This document shows positions 32,561-45,700 of a DNA stretch of 64,000 nucleotides, one piece after another. The stretch is from Larix kaempferi. Lineage: Eukaryota; Streptophyta; Pinopsida; Pinales; Pinaceae. The stretch spans positions 3,306,001-3,370,000 of the forward strand of contig BSBM01000036.1 of the NCBI GenBank assembly GCA_027924585.1. The letters are read 5' to 3'. A model generated the notes under the pieces. That model was not told the DNA's origin. It was given only the letters and a program-made list of their open reading frames with translations, and did not search any database. Numbering within the stretch: the first letter of the stretch is position 1; each line of letters opens with the position of its first letter. A program made the position numbers and the translations under genes.

Positions 32561-34575
32561 TACGTGGGTTAGGTGTGTCGCATGGGGTTCAACAATGCAT
32601 CTCATCAAAACATTGGATCTAAGCATACATAAGCTATTGTAGTGTTAGGAAGGGTGTGCATCATCATTCAACACCATATCCCATTAGAGCTCTACAATTG
32701 AGACAGTCATGCTAGGTTTTTCACATCAAAGATGGTTCTCACACTCCAACTTTCCATGATCCATGGTCAAAATACAAACTCGTGTTCCATAACATTATCC
32801 TTTATGGATAATGGGCCATGTGTAGGGCCCTAATCACCACATGATTCCTACACAAGGAATACTTAGCTTGTAAGTGGGTATGGTGGCCATTTCAATATTT
32901 ACAACATCATGGATGGTTCTTGAAGCCTAATCCATGGTGTTAGATCAAAATCTAGTTTATAATGACTGGTAGTTACCTCAAGGTCTTGTGACCTATGGGC
33001 ATTTCTCTGTACCACCACATAGGCCATAAGCAAGGAATATTTAGCTTTTGAGTAGCACATTGTCATTTTTTTTAGTATTTTCATGTCGTGGATGGTTCTA
33101 GGAGCCTATGTTATGGTCTAGGGCCAAAATGTAGCTTCTTGGGCAATAAAAATTTATTTTGAGACTCATGGGCCATGCATAGGGACTTGAGTCATCATAC
33201 ATACCCTAGATACAGAATATTTTGTTTATAGTCTAAGTTCTTGTGTTTATTTTTGCACTAATTTTGGTTTGATAAAATCCCATATAGTGATCATTCAAAC
33301 CTTGATGTCAAAGTCTTTGATCTAAAACCTTGGTTATAAATAACCCAAGGTCAAATTTTATTTTGTTAATGTGTTGATTTGGTGCAGTAGGCATGTTAGT
33401 GATTGGGTTAGGGTTAGAGTGACACTGGCTTAAGGGGGTATTTTCTACAATTTCATAATGTGGTAGGCTTTAGGGAGTTTTTGGATTAGAAGCGAGGCAC
33501 CTAAGGGATCAATGGGTTAGTGGGAAACTAGGGGTTATGGTTTTGTTGGTACTAGTGGTTAAGTGGTTTATAAGTTATCATGTTATTCGGTTTGGTGCTA
33601 GATGTTAAGGTTAGGTACGAGGTGAGGGGGTTAGAGGTTGAAGCTTACTAGGTGCATGAATTCATTACATATATCAAGTGTGCCAAGTGCATGAGTCATT
33701 TACATGGGTTGGTTGTGTTAGGTCAGTGTCTAATTAGTGGCATTTTTTATGGTGGCCATTTCAATATTTGTAATACAAAGGATGGTTCTCGTGGCCTGGA
33801 CTATGGCATGTGAACTAAATTTAGGGTCTAATACCATATTAATTTTCCACTGGGTTGATGGTCCATGCATGTTAACCTAGATTACGACATAAGAATCTCT
33901 AGCCTATATGTGAGATCATCATGATCATCATTGTCACATCGTCGATGTCATTGTTGTTGTTGGTTTGTCCATGGTTATGTAAACCAATAAACCAACCATG
34001 GTTTAATATTTATAGGTTATGTAAACCAATAGTGGTTCTCATAACCTAAATAATGGTCCATGGTTAATAAATTTACTATATGATTCATGGTCCATGTGTA
34101 GGGCCCTACACATAATTACTTTACCTTACAAGCGAGATATTGTGGCCATTTCAATATTTGTAACATTGATGATGGCTCTCGTGGCCTATACCATGGCCTA
34201 TAAACTAATTTTAGGGCCTAATACCATATTAATTTGCTATGGGGTTGATGGTCCATGCATGTTAACCTAGACTACTACATATGACCTACATATGGAATAT
34301 TTAGCCTATATGTAACAATTCCCTCTATTGCTCTTGAGTGATGATTAAGGCCTTGCGACATCACATAATCTATAAAGAGTGAATCTAATTTCAACTACAA
34401 GTGGGATATGTTGGTAATTTTTAGATATGTAATACCAAAAATGAAAATTTTCTTGCCAATTTCAACATGCTAGTAATTTTCATTCCATCACCCTTTCTTC
34501 TCATTGTTTTCCCCTTTTTGTGAAGGGTGACTCAAGTTGAAGTGGATTCCAATGGACAACAATTGAAACAAGAGA
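32561..34575. repeat. Diverged long repeats, no gene seen
   Basis: A module starting GTGGCCATTTCAATATTTG recurs around 32883, 33753 and 34142, followed by GATGGTTCTCGTGGCC, ACCATATTAATTT and TTGATGGTCCATGCATG. The last two copies are 390 bp apart. A related copy without the first word lies near 33061. No reading frame of note. Confidence 0.6.
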
Positions 34576-34920
34576 GCATAACATAACACACACATGCCCA
34601 TATCCAAGGCCTATAAAATATTGCAAACTAATGATTTGAGTGAATTCAAGATGCAATTACAATAATTATTAGACAAAGGGTTCATATGACTAAGTGCATC
34701 ACCTTGGATAGAACACATATTGGTAGTCAATAAAAAGGATGGAACCTTTTGGATGTGCATTGGTTATTCAATGTTAAATAAGGTGACAATTAAGAACAAG
34801 TACATCCTACCCAAATTGATGATCCTCTTTATTAACTTAGATGGAAAAGGTTTTTTCAAAGTTGGACTCAAGTTTTGGGTATCATCAATATATGAGAGAA
34901 GTTTCATCTGCATTATTTAA
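34576..34920 (+). pseudogene. Ty3/gypsy reverse transcriptase scrap
   Basis: The frame reads LSEFKMQLQ-stop-LLDKGFI, SASPWIEHILVVNKKDGTFW, MCIGYSMLNKVTIKNKY and a shifted FSKLDSSFGYHQYMRE. These are the N-terminal RT blocks of gypsy elements in order. It breaks off before the catalytic site. Confidence 0.8.
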
Positions 34921-35160
34921 GATATGTCACAACCTGTCGCCTTGTTGTAGACACATGACGCCTTGCTATAGACACATGTTAGTGCATACCATCGACTCAA
35001 ACTACATGAAGAATGAGCTCTCCACCATCGTCATTGATGCCTATGATTAGAGATGATCAGGGAATAACTTTAGGTTAAACATTCCTGATAATGGCATGGT
35101 TCCAAACTTTACACGTATTATTCCTGAGGAGTTGTTGTTAACATGAAGCTTTGGACCCAG
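34921..35160. other. No gene seen
   Basis: Short sequence between the RT scrap and the LINE RNase H scrap. It holds an imperfect 20-bp duplication near 34935-34980 (GCCTTG-TAGACACATG). Confidence 0.4.
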
Positions 35161-36453
35161 TCTAATAAAATATGAGGAGGCAGAATTTTAAAGTTAACCA
35201 GAATTTAAATACACTGGTCAGGGCTACTATATTCAACTTCATCAGTTTCATTTCATCAGTTGCCATGTGTGCCTTAAAACAGTGAGTGGAGGTGTCTTTC
35301 ACCAAAATCCCGATTCCACGTTGATCCTTATTTGTTGCGCCATCGAAGAATCCCATGGGGGAATTACCAAATAAAATTGGATTTATCAAAATGTTTACTT
35401 TGTCTGCACCTGGATCTATGACGAATTCTGTTGATGCTTTAATAATCCTTCTCCCAACCTCCTCTAGGTTCTGTCTGTAGCCTTAAAAAAAATGGCATTC
35501 ATGAAAATCCATAAGCCCCATGTGACAATAAAGGGAATTGATTTTACCTTGGGATTTGTTAAAAATCAGAGCTTTAAATTTTCTTAAAGGGGTTGCAGAT
35601 GCCAATTATTTTTGACTTGAAGAATGTTACAAATCAAAATCCAAAGATCCTGAGTAATGTTGCAATCTATTGCAAGATGTTGTATGGTCTCCTCACTGCT
35701 CAAACATAATGGATAGGCTGAAGGTCCAATTCCACCCCTTTCTTTGTAAATCTCCCCTATTAAGACTTTATTTCGTAAGCATAACCACATACATAGAATT
35801 GATTTTGGAGGAGCTTTGATTTTCCATATCACTGTATACCACCACTTCAAATCATCATCCTCATAAAGATATATAAAGGAATTATAGGCCTCTTTTACTG
35901 TCACAGTCCCTTCTATTTTGTTCCAAGTCCAAGTCAACCTATCTGGTTCTATAGACAAAGTGATCCCATTTTGGTAAATTCCCTGTATGTATGTGTTCCA
36001 TTCACTAGCTAGAGTTCTTGTGAGTCTAAGATCTTGTGCAGAGAGCCAAATACTAGAACTTGTCAAGTTGGAGATATTTGTCTTATGTATATATGCAAGA
36101 TAATAAAGGCCCCGACTGTGTAGGTGTGGTAGCATTTCTTCTGATAGTATAAATCCAGATCCTCCACCCATTAAAGGATCCAAGCCTTCCTTATATAATC
36201 CATCAATAAGCGCATTGTATGTGACAACATCGCGACATATGCTTTTGTTGGGCAATTCATGGAAGAGCTTCATTACCTCCTCCAACTTTCCTTTTATACT
36301 GAAACCATCAATTAACACATTGCATATGACAACATCAGAGGATATTCTCGTGTTAGCCATTTCATGGAAGAGATTCTTAGCTTCGTCCAACTTTCCTTCC
36401 TTACAAAAACCATCGATAATATCATTGTATTCACCCAATTCACTCACCTCCAA
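35160..36453 (-). pseudogene. PPR fragment fused to LINE zinc-binding and RNase H remnants
   Basis: One open frame of 289 codons (36453-35584) has two unrelated halves. Residues 1 to about 90 contain about 2.3 P-type pentatricopeptide repeats (IIDGFCKEGKLDEAKNLF, NVLIDGFSIKGKLEEVMKLF, VVTYNALIDGLYKEG). From about residue 91 it is LINE-like: RLTWTWNKIEGTVTVKEAY, WWYTVIWKIKAPPKSILCMW, and a zinc-binding-like C...H...C arrangement ending DLWILICNIL. Farther along the same strand, 35389-35162 holds RNase H (MGFFDGATNKDQRGIGILV). The PPR half has no upstream organelle transit region. It is a chimera formed by transposition or recombination. Confidence 0.75.
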
Positions 36454-38397
36454 AACTTATTCATTGAGTGCAAATCTTTTTAGTCCAACTAACTATGTTT
36501 AACTTTTATTTAAGATTGTAAGTTGTACCTCATATGTTAATAATTTTTTTCCATTGAACAGGGCGATCAATTCATTCCTTCTTGTAGTGATATGCATATG
36601 GAAGTAGCTAAATTTACAAGGATGTGGCAAGAAAAGTAGAATTCAAATTCAACTTCAAGTGTTCCATTTTTTGTTAGGGTTTGGGCCTTGGATGCACAAA
36701 ATACTCCTCTAAGGCTAAATCCTAGGTTTCCACCCTCCACCATGTTAAGGACCCCCCAAGCCATACCTTGTGCTTAAAACTTGTAATGATGCACATAGCC
36801 CCACTTAGACACCAAATATCCCCTTAGGAGTGATGTGTTTTGGTTTAATGTGTTGTTCATGGAATTTTATTTATATAATCTTCATGTATATCCTAAGAAC
36901 TATATTTCCTCCCAGACCATGTCCAGGACCCTGAGACCCATCACTAGTTCTCCAAATTTCCTAAAATCTTCAATATCCCCACTCAGATGAAAAGAAAAGC
37001 TTCAGAGGTCATATGTGGTGGATCAATGTGTCATTCTTTAACATAGATTCTCAAAATCTTCCTTTATGGCATAATTCTTAGGTTTCCTCCTTCAACCATG
37101 TCTAGTGACCAAAGAAAATTTTCTTTCCAAAGAGGGTTCACAGGTAGTTGCCAACATTTCGGTTGTATCAAAATGCAAGGAAGGATTTGTGTAAAGTGAA
37201 AATACTTTTACAAGACATGAGATTGAAAATGGTTCTATATCATTTTATATTTATTAATTCAAGTTATCTAGTCTTAGAAGGAGGTCATTATATTACCGTC
37301 TTATGACTATAGTGAAATGGTCATAACAATTGGCTATACTTCCTTTACAATCCAAAAATCTTCAAAAAATGCCTAAAAACAAGGAGAGTGGACCACCTCC
37401 AACAAGAAAATAAAAAAATAACAACATATGGTCTACTCTATGCAAGGAGTAACCTCCAAAGAATCCCCTCCAAGTTGGGGTTTTTCTCCATATCTTATTT
37501 CACCATTTTTTCTTTCATATTATCCCTTCGACGATAGATCTGTCAAGTTGCATCATGTGGTACATCAAGCTTGGATATTTGTTGTGTCTTTCCCTCTCGG
37601 CATTGTCATGTGATGAAGTTGCAGGTTTCATTATCTTCGGCTCGTCATACTAGTCACGTTCATAGTTTTTTTGAACAAAACCATCGTCGTTTGACCCTCT
37701 CGGCAGTCTGTTAAAGTTGTTTCAACAAGTTCATGTATTTTGCGTCATCATGATGTTAGCTAAAAACTATCAATTCACAAACTCCAATATAATAAATTCT
37801 CCATATGCATCCATTCATCAATATGGTTCTCCTTGTGCCTGAGTTTGGAAATTTATAAAGTTCCCCTCGGGTCTCTCCCCTACAAAAAATCGCCAATATC
37901 CTCCATTTTGAAAAGAAAAAAAACCTCCCTTTTTGTAAAATTATTTTAATTAAAAATTAAGAGTTACCATGATTCTAATATTTAAGTCACTTAAGTCACG
38001 ACCGTTAGTAATTTTTTTTGGGTTACATTATATATTTAATTGACACCAAATTATAAGTTCATGTGTATACTAATGAGGACGATGTTCTAGCTTCGAGAGA
38101 CCAAATTGATCATCATGATGTACCATCGAATAATGTCATTATACCCATCGAAATGCCATGCATAGCCATAATTTTGTAACCATGCATGTTTTTATGTAAA
38201 TCAAGGTCATTTCACTCTTGCTCCAAGAACACTTACCATCGAGTGAAGTCAAAAAGGTCTACTTCCTTTAGGATTTGCTATGGATGCTCTTGAGCCAATG
38301 GGATAAACTGTAGGATCTTCATCTGGATAGAGGCCTACACCCAATGGTTTTGGGTCAACATCATTAATTGGCAGCAATGTCCTTTATCTAGTGCCCA
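36454..38397. other. Nearly 2 kb without recognisable gene
   Basis: AT-rich sequence with short frames only, none with a motif. No LTR termini noticed. Confidence 0.45.
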
Positions 38398-39240
38398 ATG
38401 TCCCTCTCTTTGGGTGTGCATTATAATTGTGTGTGGGACCAATCAAAAGGTGTGCCTTGCCGGAAGCTAATTTTGACAGGATTTATTCAAAAGAAGGGAT
38501 CTATTTGGAGAGACTGGCATTCGAGCTTTGATAAACCAATTCACCACTACTGTTCTAAAAAGTTGAATGTGTTGTTGAATAAAAAGACCATCTTTGCAAA
38601 TACACTGAATGCTTGATGGAATCCTTTAGATCTGGAGAATAGATGGATTCAGTGGCTACAGAGTGTGTGGTATTTCCGCTTCTCATACAAGCTTTGGGTA
38701 CTTGCTTGACTTGTCATTGACCAGGGATTGCCAAAGAAAACCCACCTAGCCAAGAGTGGTTTCACAAGATCAGTGCCCTAGCTGTGGAAAGGCAAACTAT
38801 TAAACATGTTTTCTGAGACTGCGAGATAGAAAAAAATTGTTGGCATCCGGTTCAACAGTGCTCTCCATCAATCTACTAGGGTAACATTAGTGTTCTGTTT
38901 TCATGGGCCTTTGGCACTGCCTTTGGGTTTCCACTTTACAGCCAATTTGGAGAATGAGGAGTAAGTGCATTTTTTAAAATTGTGATAGCCATGTTTCCTC
39001 TTTCCTGAGTATGTGGCAAGAAGAGGTATGCTCTCAGTTACTAGTCAAAGATTTTCTTCTAATAAGGATGCAAGAAATGCTAATGCAATTGCCTATTCAG
39101 GTCTCTTATAAACCCCTGTAGCACCAAAAAATATGCCCTCTTTATAGCCATTTTGTATTCCAGAGTTTTTTCTATGTACATACGTTTTCTTCACTATAAG
39201 AAGTACTTCCTCAAATAATAAATAAATGTTTTAGAAATGT
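38398..39240 (+). pseudogene. LINE zinc-binding RT-associated scrap
   Basis: The frame reads GSIWRDWHSSFDKPIHHYCS, then RWIQWLQSVWYFRFSYKLWV and LVIDQGLPKKTHLA. A shifted part gives a CPSCGKA...IKHVF-type pattern, which resembles the zf-RVT zinc-binding domain after LINE reverse transcriptases. Several stops and shifts. Confidence 0.55.
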
Positions 39241-42200
39241 GTTTCATCAACCTATAAGATCATAATAAAACAATTTAAAAACAAAAGACACTATTTCATC
39301 TAGACATTCATAGAAGGTTTAAGATTGATCAGTAAAAGGAAAGGATTTTTGTTAATTAACACTTAAGGAATCCTTTTGTTGCATAACAAATTAAATAACT
39401 ACAAAACAACACCTCTATACTTCCAAGACCATCAACCCATTGTCTGGATAATGTTGTTGACCTAAAGCGCATTTTTCCACTATTGTGTTGATAGCTCCAA
39501 GAAGACACAGGTCAAATTAACAATGAACCAAATCTTCTGCCATGTTTGATAATAAACTTCTAAAGAATATAGCCTGATAAGAACCAGGAAAATTTGATGT
39601 GAAAACTTGCACAAAGGATGAAACTCCTTACTAAGTTAAAAACTAAAAAAAGAACTGATTAGTAGTAGATTGTCCTCCTTCTCCTGAAACCTCCTTTGGG
39701 ACAACATAAAAAAATATGCATAAAGATGTGCCTTTGTCAAGGCCACACATTTTCCAAGCAGTTGTGTTTCCTTGTCCAATATCTGTATCTAAGCATAAGG
39801 CCCCATTCTGTAGAAAATTTGAAAGAAGCTACCTGAATGTCAACTTCATACATTGATAGCTACACTTGCTGCATAAAATTGGAAGCTTATATTTAAAATT
39901 CCACTCTTTCTTATACAAACCTTGTCTAGAGAAGCACAGGACCCAATGATACCTTGTATCTTCACATCCTTCGAGTAGTTCACCTCAAAAATACCACTCC
40001 AAAACGAAAGTGCAAGAGAACCAATTTATAGCATAAAATAATCTATATTTCACTAAGATTACTAACATTACCAAATTTGTATGAAAAGATGGGACAACAA
40101 AACAAAATTTATCCTACGTAACATAAACCATCCAGAAACAAAGATCATATGAAAAACATTACACCTTATGTAGTCCTTATGTTTAAACATATTTTCAAGA
40201 TTGAGGCCTATGAAAAGCATTACACCTTATGTAGTCATTATGTTTAAACATACTTTCAAGATTGAGGACAGGCCTGACAAACTTAAAGGAAAATTCAATA
40301 AGCTTCCAAAAGCCAAGGTACTAAGGGCAATAAAGGGCTGAATATGCAGATAGGATATTTAGGGATTGAAAGCCTAAATTAAAATATAAAACCAGAAATT
40401 TGTAATCAGATGTCGGATTAATCATATCATAATCTTTCCAAATGGAAGATAAATCCAAGACTTCTTGTGCAAGACTTCCAATAGAAATAAAGTAAATAAG
40501 CAAAGTAAAAGGAGTACTCTTCCTCAGGGGCTAGAAGGTAAATACTAGTGCAAACACCTTCCTTTTTTTTTGTGCTATAAAAATATATGGTCCATGTCTT
40601 AGGCTCCACAATAAAGGATGGCTTAGCTTTCTTATGCATAGACTTTTTACCCCACTCTTTTGCCTTTTTCAAATGGGAATCTCTTCAATCCTCAACTGTT
40701 AATAGGCTAGACCTATTTCTCAAAGGATCAAGAGCCTCCGATATCGTTACAGGACCATTGCTTTAAAATAATAATATTTTTTCGGCGGTAATGTGATCAC
40801 TTCTATCGTCATCTAGCAGCAATTGAAATTTATATTTCCCCAAGTTCATTCTGCAATATGAAAAATCCACTAACTTACTAATTCATAGAAACATTGGAAA
40901 AGCCATACTAGTAAAAATGTTTCCCAAGATCTATAGCCACCTTAATAGCCATGTAGGTATGACTTCCCTAAAAGCTGTGGAGATATGCCAAGTTTATAGT
41001 AATTGAAAAGCAAGTTAGTGTTAGCGTTTTCTTTGATTTATTTTTTATAAGGTGGTTTTATATGAATTATAAATAGCTGAGATATGCATGTTCATGCCAT
41101 TCCTCTATTATACAGCAAAAATTACAATGATGATGTATTTAGTGAAATTTTAGCATATCTAAATACTCAGTCACAGGGTTCACCAACGACAAATCAACCT
41201 ATTCTCTCATTTATGGCATTTCATTTTTGTAAAAGGAATTTGGAGATCTCTTGTGGCCTTTGGATCTTGGGATGGAAACCCTAAGAGGGATTGGGTTCGG
41301 TGGTGAAACTAATCCGAGCTAGTTGATCGAGAGGGGAATATTGCTCAAATCTTTTCATTGTGCTTCATTGCCGTGGAAAGGAAACAAGTTTACTTGAAAA
41401 TTTGTGGAGTTTTGCTGAGTTTTAGTCATTCTTGAGCGGGAGTGCACTTGTGTAGGAGGACGTGGGCATCTTCATCTTCACATATTCCGTACCCACTTAC
41501 AGCTGAGAGAAAGGGGGCGATTTATCCTACACTTAATGAATTTACTGTAAAAAATGAAGGTGTTTCATTTGGTAGAAATTGTGGGGCTCTTGTTAAGTGG
41601 GGTGCACCACTTTGGAGAGCGATTTCTGGAAAAAAGGGGAACATCATCATTAAGAGAGAGGGAACACTTATTTGAGGGGCAAATCGCTAGTGTTCATTGC
41701 TATCATTCACTTGAGGAAGGCTATATAATTCAGCTGAGTGTATTTCATAGCATTTTCTAGTTTCCCAAGACACCACTCAGCCAAGTCGTGACCCTGAGGG
41801 GCTGCTCTCTACCAAAAAGGAGGGTTGTAAGCTTATTCTGGGATCTTCAGCTATCAATGCATAAACTCATCCCTATCATGGCAGTCCAAGGTGTTATTTC
41901 ATCTCAAAAAGGGCAGTTGTCACCTACAGTAATCCACAGGTCTGGAATTGTGCTTTAAATCTGATTTATTTTACCTCATTGTACTGCTGTAAGAGTCACT
42001 AAATCAATGTTGTGCCTTCATTTTTGTACCGTGTTTATTTCTTGGCATCAAATACAATTAAAATACAGTTTATTGTCCTTATTCCTTGTTAATGTCGACA
42101 TGAATGAGATCTAAAAATTACTAAGAGGATCAGCAGTTAAGGGAATCTTATAAGAGTACTGTAGTGTAGCTGTTTGACAAAAGGTTTGAACCAAATTAAA

Positions 42201-42711
42201 CAATAAATTCATAAGCAAATCAGTGAGGGGATATTACAAGGTCAGGGCCTTTCAAACTCTAGGAAGCACCTAATCTTTGCAGCTCTTGTTTGCCAGTATT
42301 GGAAAATGCTGTCTACTTTTAATTTTAACGTCTGCCTTTATTTCACTTGTAATATAAGTTATTATTATATTTGACAAAGAAGTTCTCATCCTCCTTATTG
42401 GTTCATTGATCTCTATTAAATTAGGTGCAAAAGTATGGGTGTCAATGAGGAGGACATAGTGTCATTATCTCTTGATATTTGGAGTTCCGTGCAAGAAATT
42501 TCAGCATGTAATGTTTACCTTCCTGGGCAGGTGCAATTTTGAGGAAGCTAATCCTAATCCTAATGTTGCCAAGAAATTTATTCCCTAGACTGAACATAGT
42601 TCTATACTTTTTGGTCTTCATAGATTTGATATTTAGAGAACCTCCATGCCTAATAGGATGGAGTTTCATTTGAGCCTAGCTTTGCTAGCTCAAAATCAAA
42701 TTTACTGTTGA
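39241..42711. other. No confident gene
   Basis: Short frames (for example 40672-40427 minus, 41442-41760 plus) lack motifs. A direct tandem duplication of 61 bp lies at 40149-40270 (ATGAAAAACATTACACC and its near copy at 40210). Confidence 0.45.
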
Positions 42712-45700
42712 TCACCCTTTGGCCCCATAAAAGTTCAGAACCATAGCTCCTACTATTGCCTTCAACGTCTCAACATCCACTTCATCCTTGCCACTAGAGG
42801 AGGCCGATGGAGAAGTTTCTTCGGTTTTTTCACCTCCCTCAACATGTTTTTTCAATTCAGAACTACAAAGTAAATCATCCAATTTCAGTGGTACCATCCC
42901 ACTATTTTCACTGCCACTAAGCACTTCTAAAATAATCAGCATTTGAGGTGGGCATCACCTATCAGCTTCAGAAGATGGTTGTTTAACTGCTCTGTATCTG
43001 TTGTTTCCAATGGGAATAACAACCTCATCAGCTTCTTTTTCATACTTCTAGATGCAGATTCTTCCACATTTACTATTGCTTGTTTAAACCAAAACAAATT
43101 CTTCTCACAACCATTTTGACAATCTACTGAAAAATATCCGGTCAACTTCATTGGCTTAGCTGGCCTGGAGATGCTTTTTCTGCCCCCAGAGCTGCATCCA
43201 TGGAATCCTCTGGATTGTTTTGATGGAAGGAAACTTTCATTCACCTCAGGAAAAAGTGATGACAGGAAACTCTTATCCTTGACAAACAGTTGGAAGTTTT
43301 TGAACTGGAGCATGTAATTTACTGCATCATTATCAAATCATAAAATACATCCAAACTTAACCATTTCACATAATCCTGCGACAAGATCGGGATGCTCTGA
43401 CAATAGGCCATCTGAAATCACCTTTGCAAGATCAATTGCCAAGGACATATTTTCCTTTTGGTTGTGTGGATCAGATGTTTGTATCAAAATTCATTTTTTA
43501 TGCTTTTCCCATCTCACTAGATTAGTTGTTCTTGCTTTAACCATCTCTGCCATACCATTTTCTGATGGTAAAGAAAGTGAGTACTCAAGTGTAAAGGGTT
43601 CAGTAGCTTCATATACGGTAGACTCAACAAGAGTACTCACAATTTGATGCCTTTTATCAAATGACAATCTGAAAGTGGGGTGAGCTAGATATGCAAGAAT
43701 AATTATGTATAATCATATGCTGACCATCCCCTTTCCCGTTGGAATCTTCCACAAAGAGATGTTATTTGGAACAACGATTTCAGTTTTTACTGTTGCTTGG
43801 GATATGTTCTCACTTCTGAGCTCCAAGATGGATATAAATTGAGAACAATGTATCCAATGGTATCTCAGGATCAAAAGGGTTAGGATGCCATGCAAATTTC
43901 TCCCTTGCAGAAGTTCTCATGAACAATTCTTTCAACTTCAAATCATCGGGAATGAAGGTTTTGTTTGGAGCACTTAATTGGATATCTATAATGCTTGTGT
44001 GAGTTGGAAACCTAAAAGGTTGTCTTCCAAGACATTGCTTATTTTTCCAGATGAACCGATCCAGTGTTTTAAAATGATTCTCCAAATTGAGCAGCACTCT
44101 GCTGCAGAAACTTGATGATCAGTGGATATCCAATCTAGCCATAGACTGTATTAATGATCAATTCTAGAATACAGAGCCACTCCAAGATAACTAGAAAAGA
44201 AAGAAAGTAATTCCTTTTCATAGAATTTATCCAGGATTTCTAACCTATAATGAAAGAGCCCATTGTCATCATGAACTACACATAGGTTTAAATCCTTCCA
44301 TTCACCCCCATGTCCACCATCTAGCGGAATCCAAAGTTTTATAGGGTTACTGTCAACAGGTTTCAAGCAGAATCGATGAAGATATTTATAAAGCCTGGTT
44401 ATGGCTTGCAATTCCGTGTACATTTGGAGCTGTTCGGTGATCAAATCACATCCTTTCCCAAATTCAACAACCACCCCCATCTGTTCGAGGGTCTTCTTGA
44501 AGTCACATTTATGTGATTACCATAGAATGAATTATCAATGAATGGAAGGTCTTTTAACTGAAAACCAGCAGATTGCCATTCAGAATTGAACCAAAAAGAG
44601 ATTCTGGGAGATTGGTACCCCTTATGAGTTCTTAGTCATTTTCCTTCAGCTATGCTTCTTTTGAACACTACAGGGAGTGTCTCAATACAGTTTACTGTCA
44701 AATGTTGTATCCACTCTAAGAGCAAAAATACTTTCTCCTTCTCAAGAGGAGAGAAAATTCCAGGCAAGGCAACATCCAGTGGTCTTAGAAATGGAATATC
44801 GACCACTCCAAGATCATTTCTGATAAACGACTTGAGATCATCTTCCCCTTTCAACCCATAAGCACAATGAGGTGGTTTTAGGTAAGCCCTTGAAAGGATA
44901 ACTAACCCATGTTCAGCCCATGGGTTGATGTCCAATAGCTTTGCCCACTTGCCTATGGATGTCGGCATAAGTTTGCTATGGGACTCTTCACTATATATCC
45001 AGAGTCATTAAGCACTGGCAACTTTGAGCATAATCTCTGAAAATATATGTTGTCAATATAATCATTAGTGTAGGAAAAATGCAAAAACTGAGCAACAGTA
45101 ACAACAAACTTACTGCTCTTAGAAACCTTAGCTTGCTCTACAAGTTGCTTACTAAAACTTGATACAGAAAACTCAGTGATTTGAGGATAGCGATCTAACC
45201 AACCACACAATGTTGAAAGTCCTCGAGAATCCAATTTCTCATGGCCATTTGAGTGGCATCTGGCATGAATTTGAAATTTGCAACACGTCCAAACTCCCCA
45301 CTCCATCTCGCCAACCATGAAATGTATTCCAACTCAGAGGAAAAATATTTTTTATGGCCATTATATATATCTGATAAACTAGCCCAATCCACTCTGTTGT
45401 GATCATTAACAAACTTAAAGAGAGGAAAATTCCAGAGAGAAGTTGAAATGCCTCTTTCCCAATGTTCAGAAAGAAAGTACAGAAGTTGCACATATAAATC
45501 CTCTAATAAATCTGCAACCCAACCAGAGCTGCCAAGAATGCACTGGGAATACCACTCGTAAGGCACAAACCCCACCCCTAATAATTTCAAGACATGTAAA
45601 AACTGTTGTTCCTCCATGCAAGAATGCACTATGAATACCCCATTCGACCACAGAGCACTAGGGCTCTTTAAACCATTTTTAGATGCATTGTCTAGTATGT

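Noticed and set aside
32036-32644. A short CACTA-like element ending at TAGTG near 32640
   Set aside because: The word TAGTG occurs there and the first bases match, but the TIR match ends after about eight bases and the 3-bp flank (TTA) does not match TGT. Kept only as an alternative to the giant element.
36215-36502. Plus-strand open frame of 95 codons
   Set aside because: It is antisense to the PPR repeats and reflects their repeated structure.
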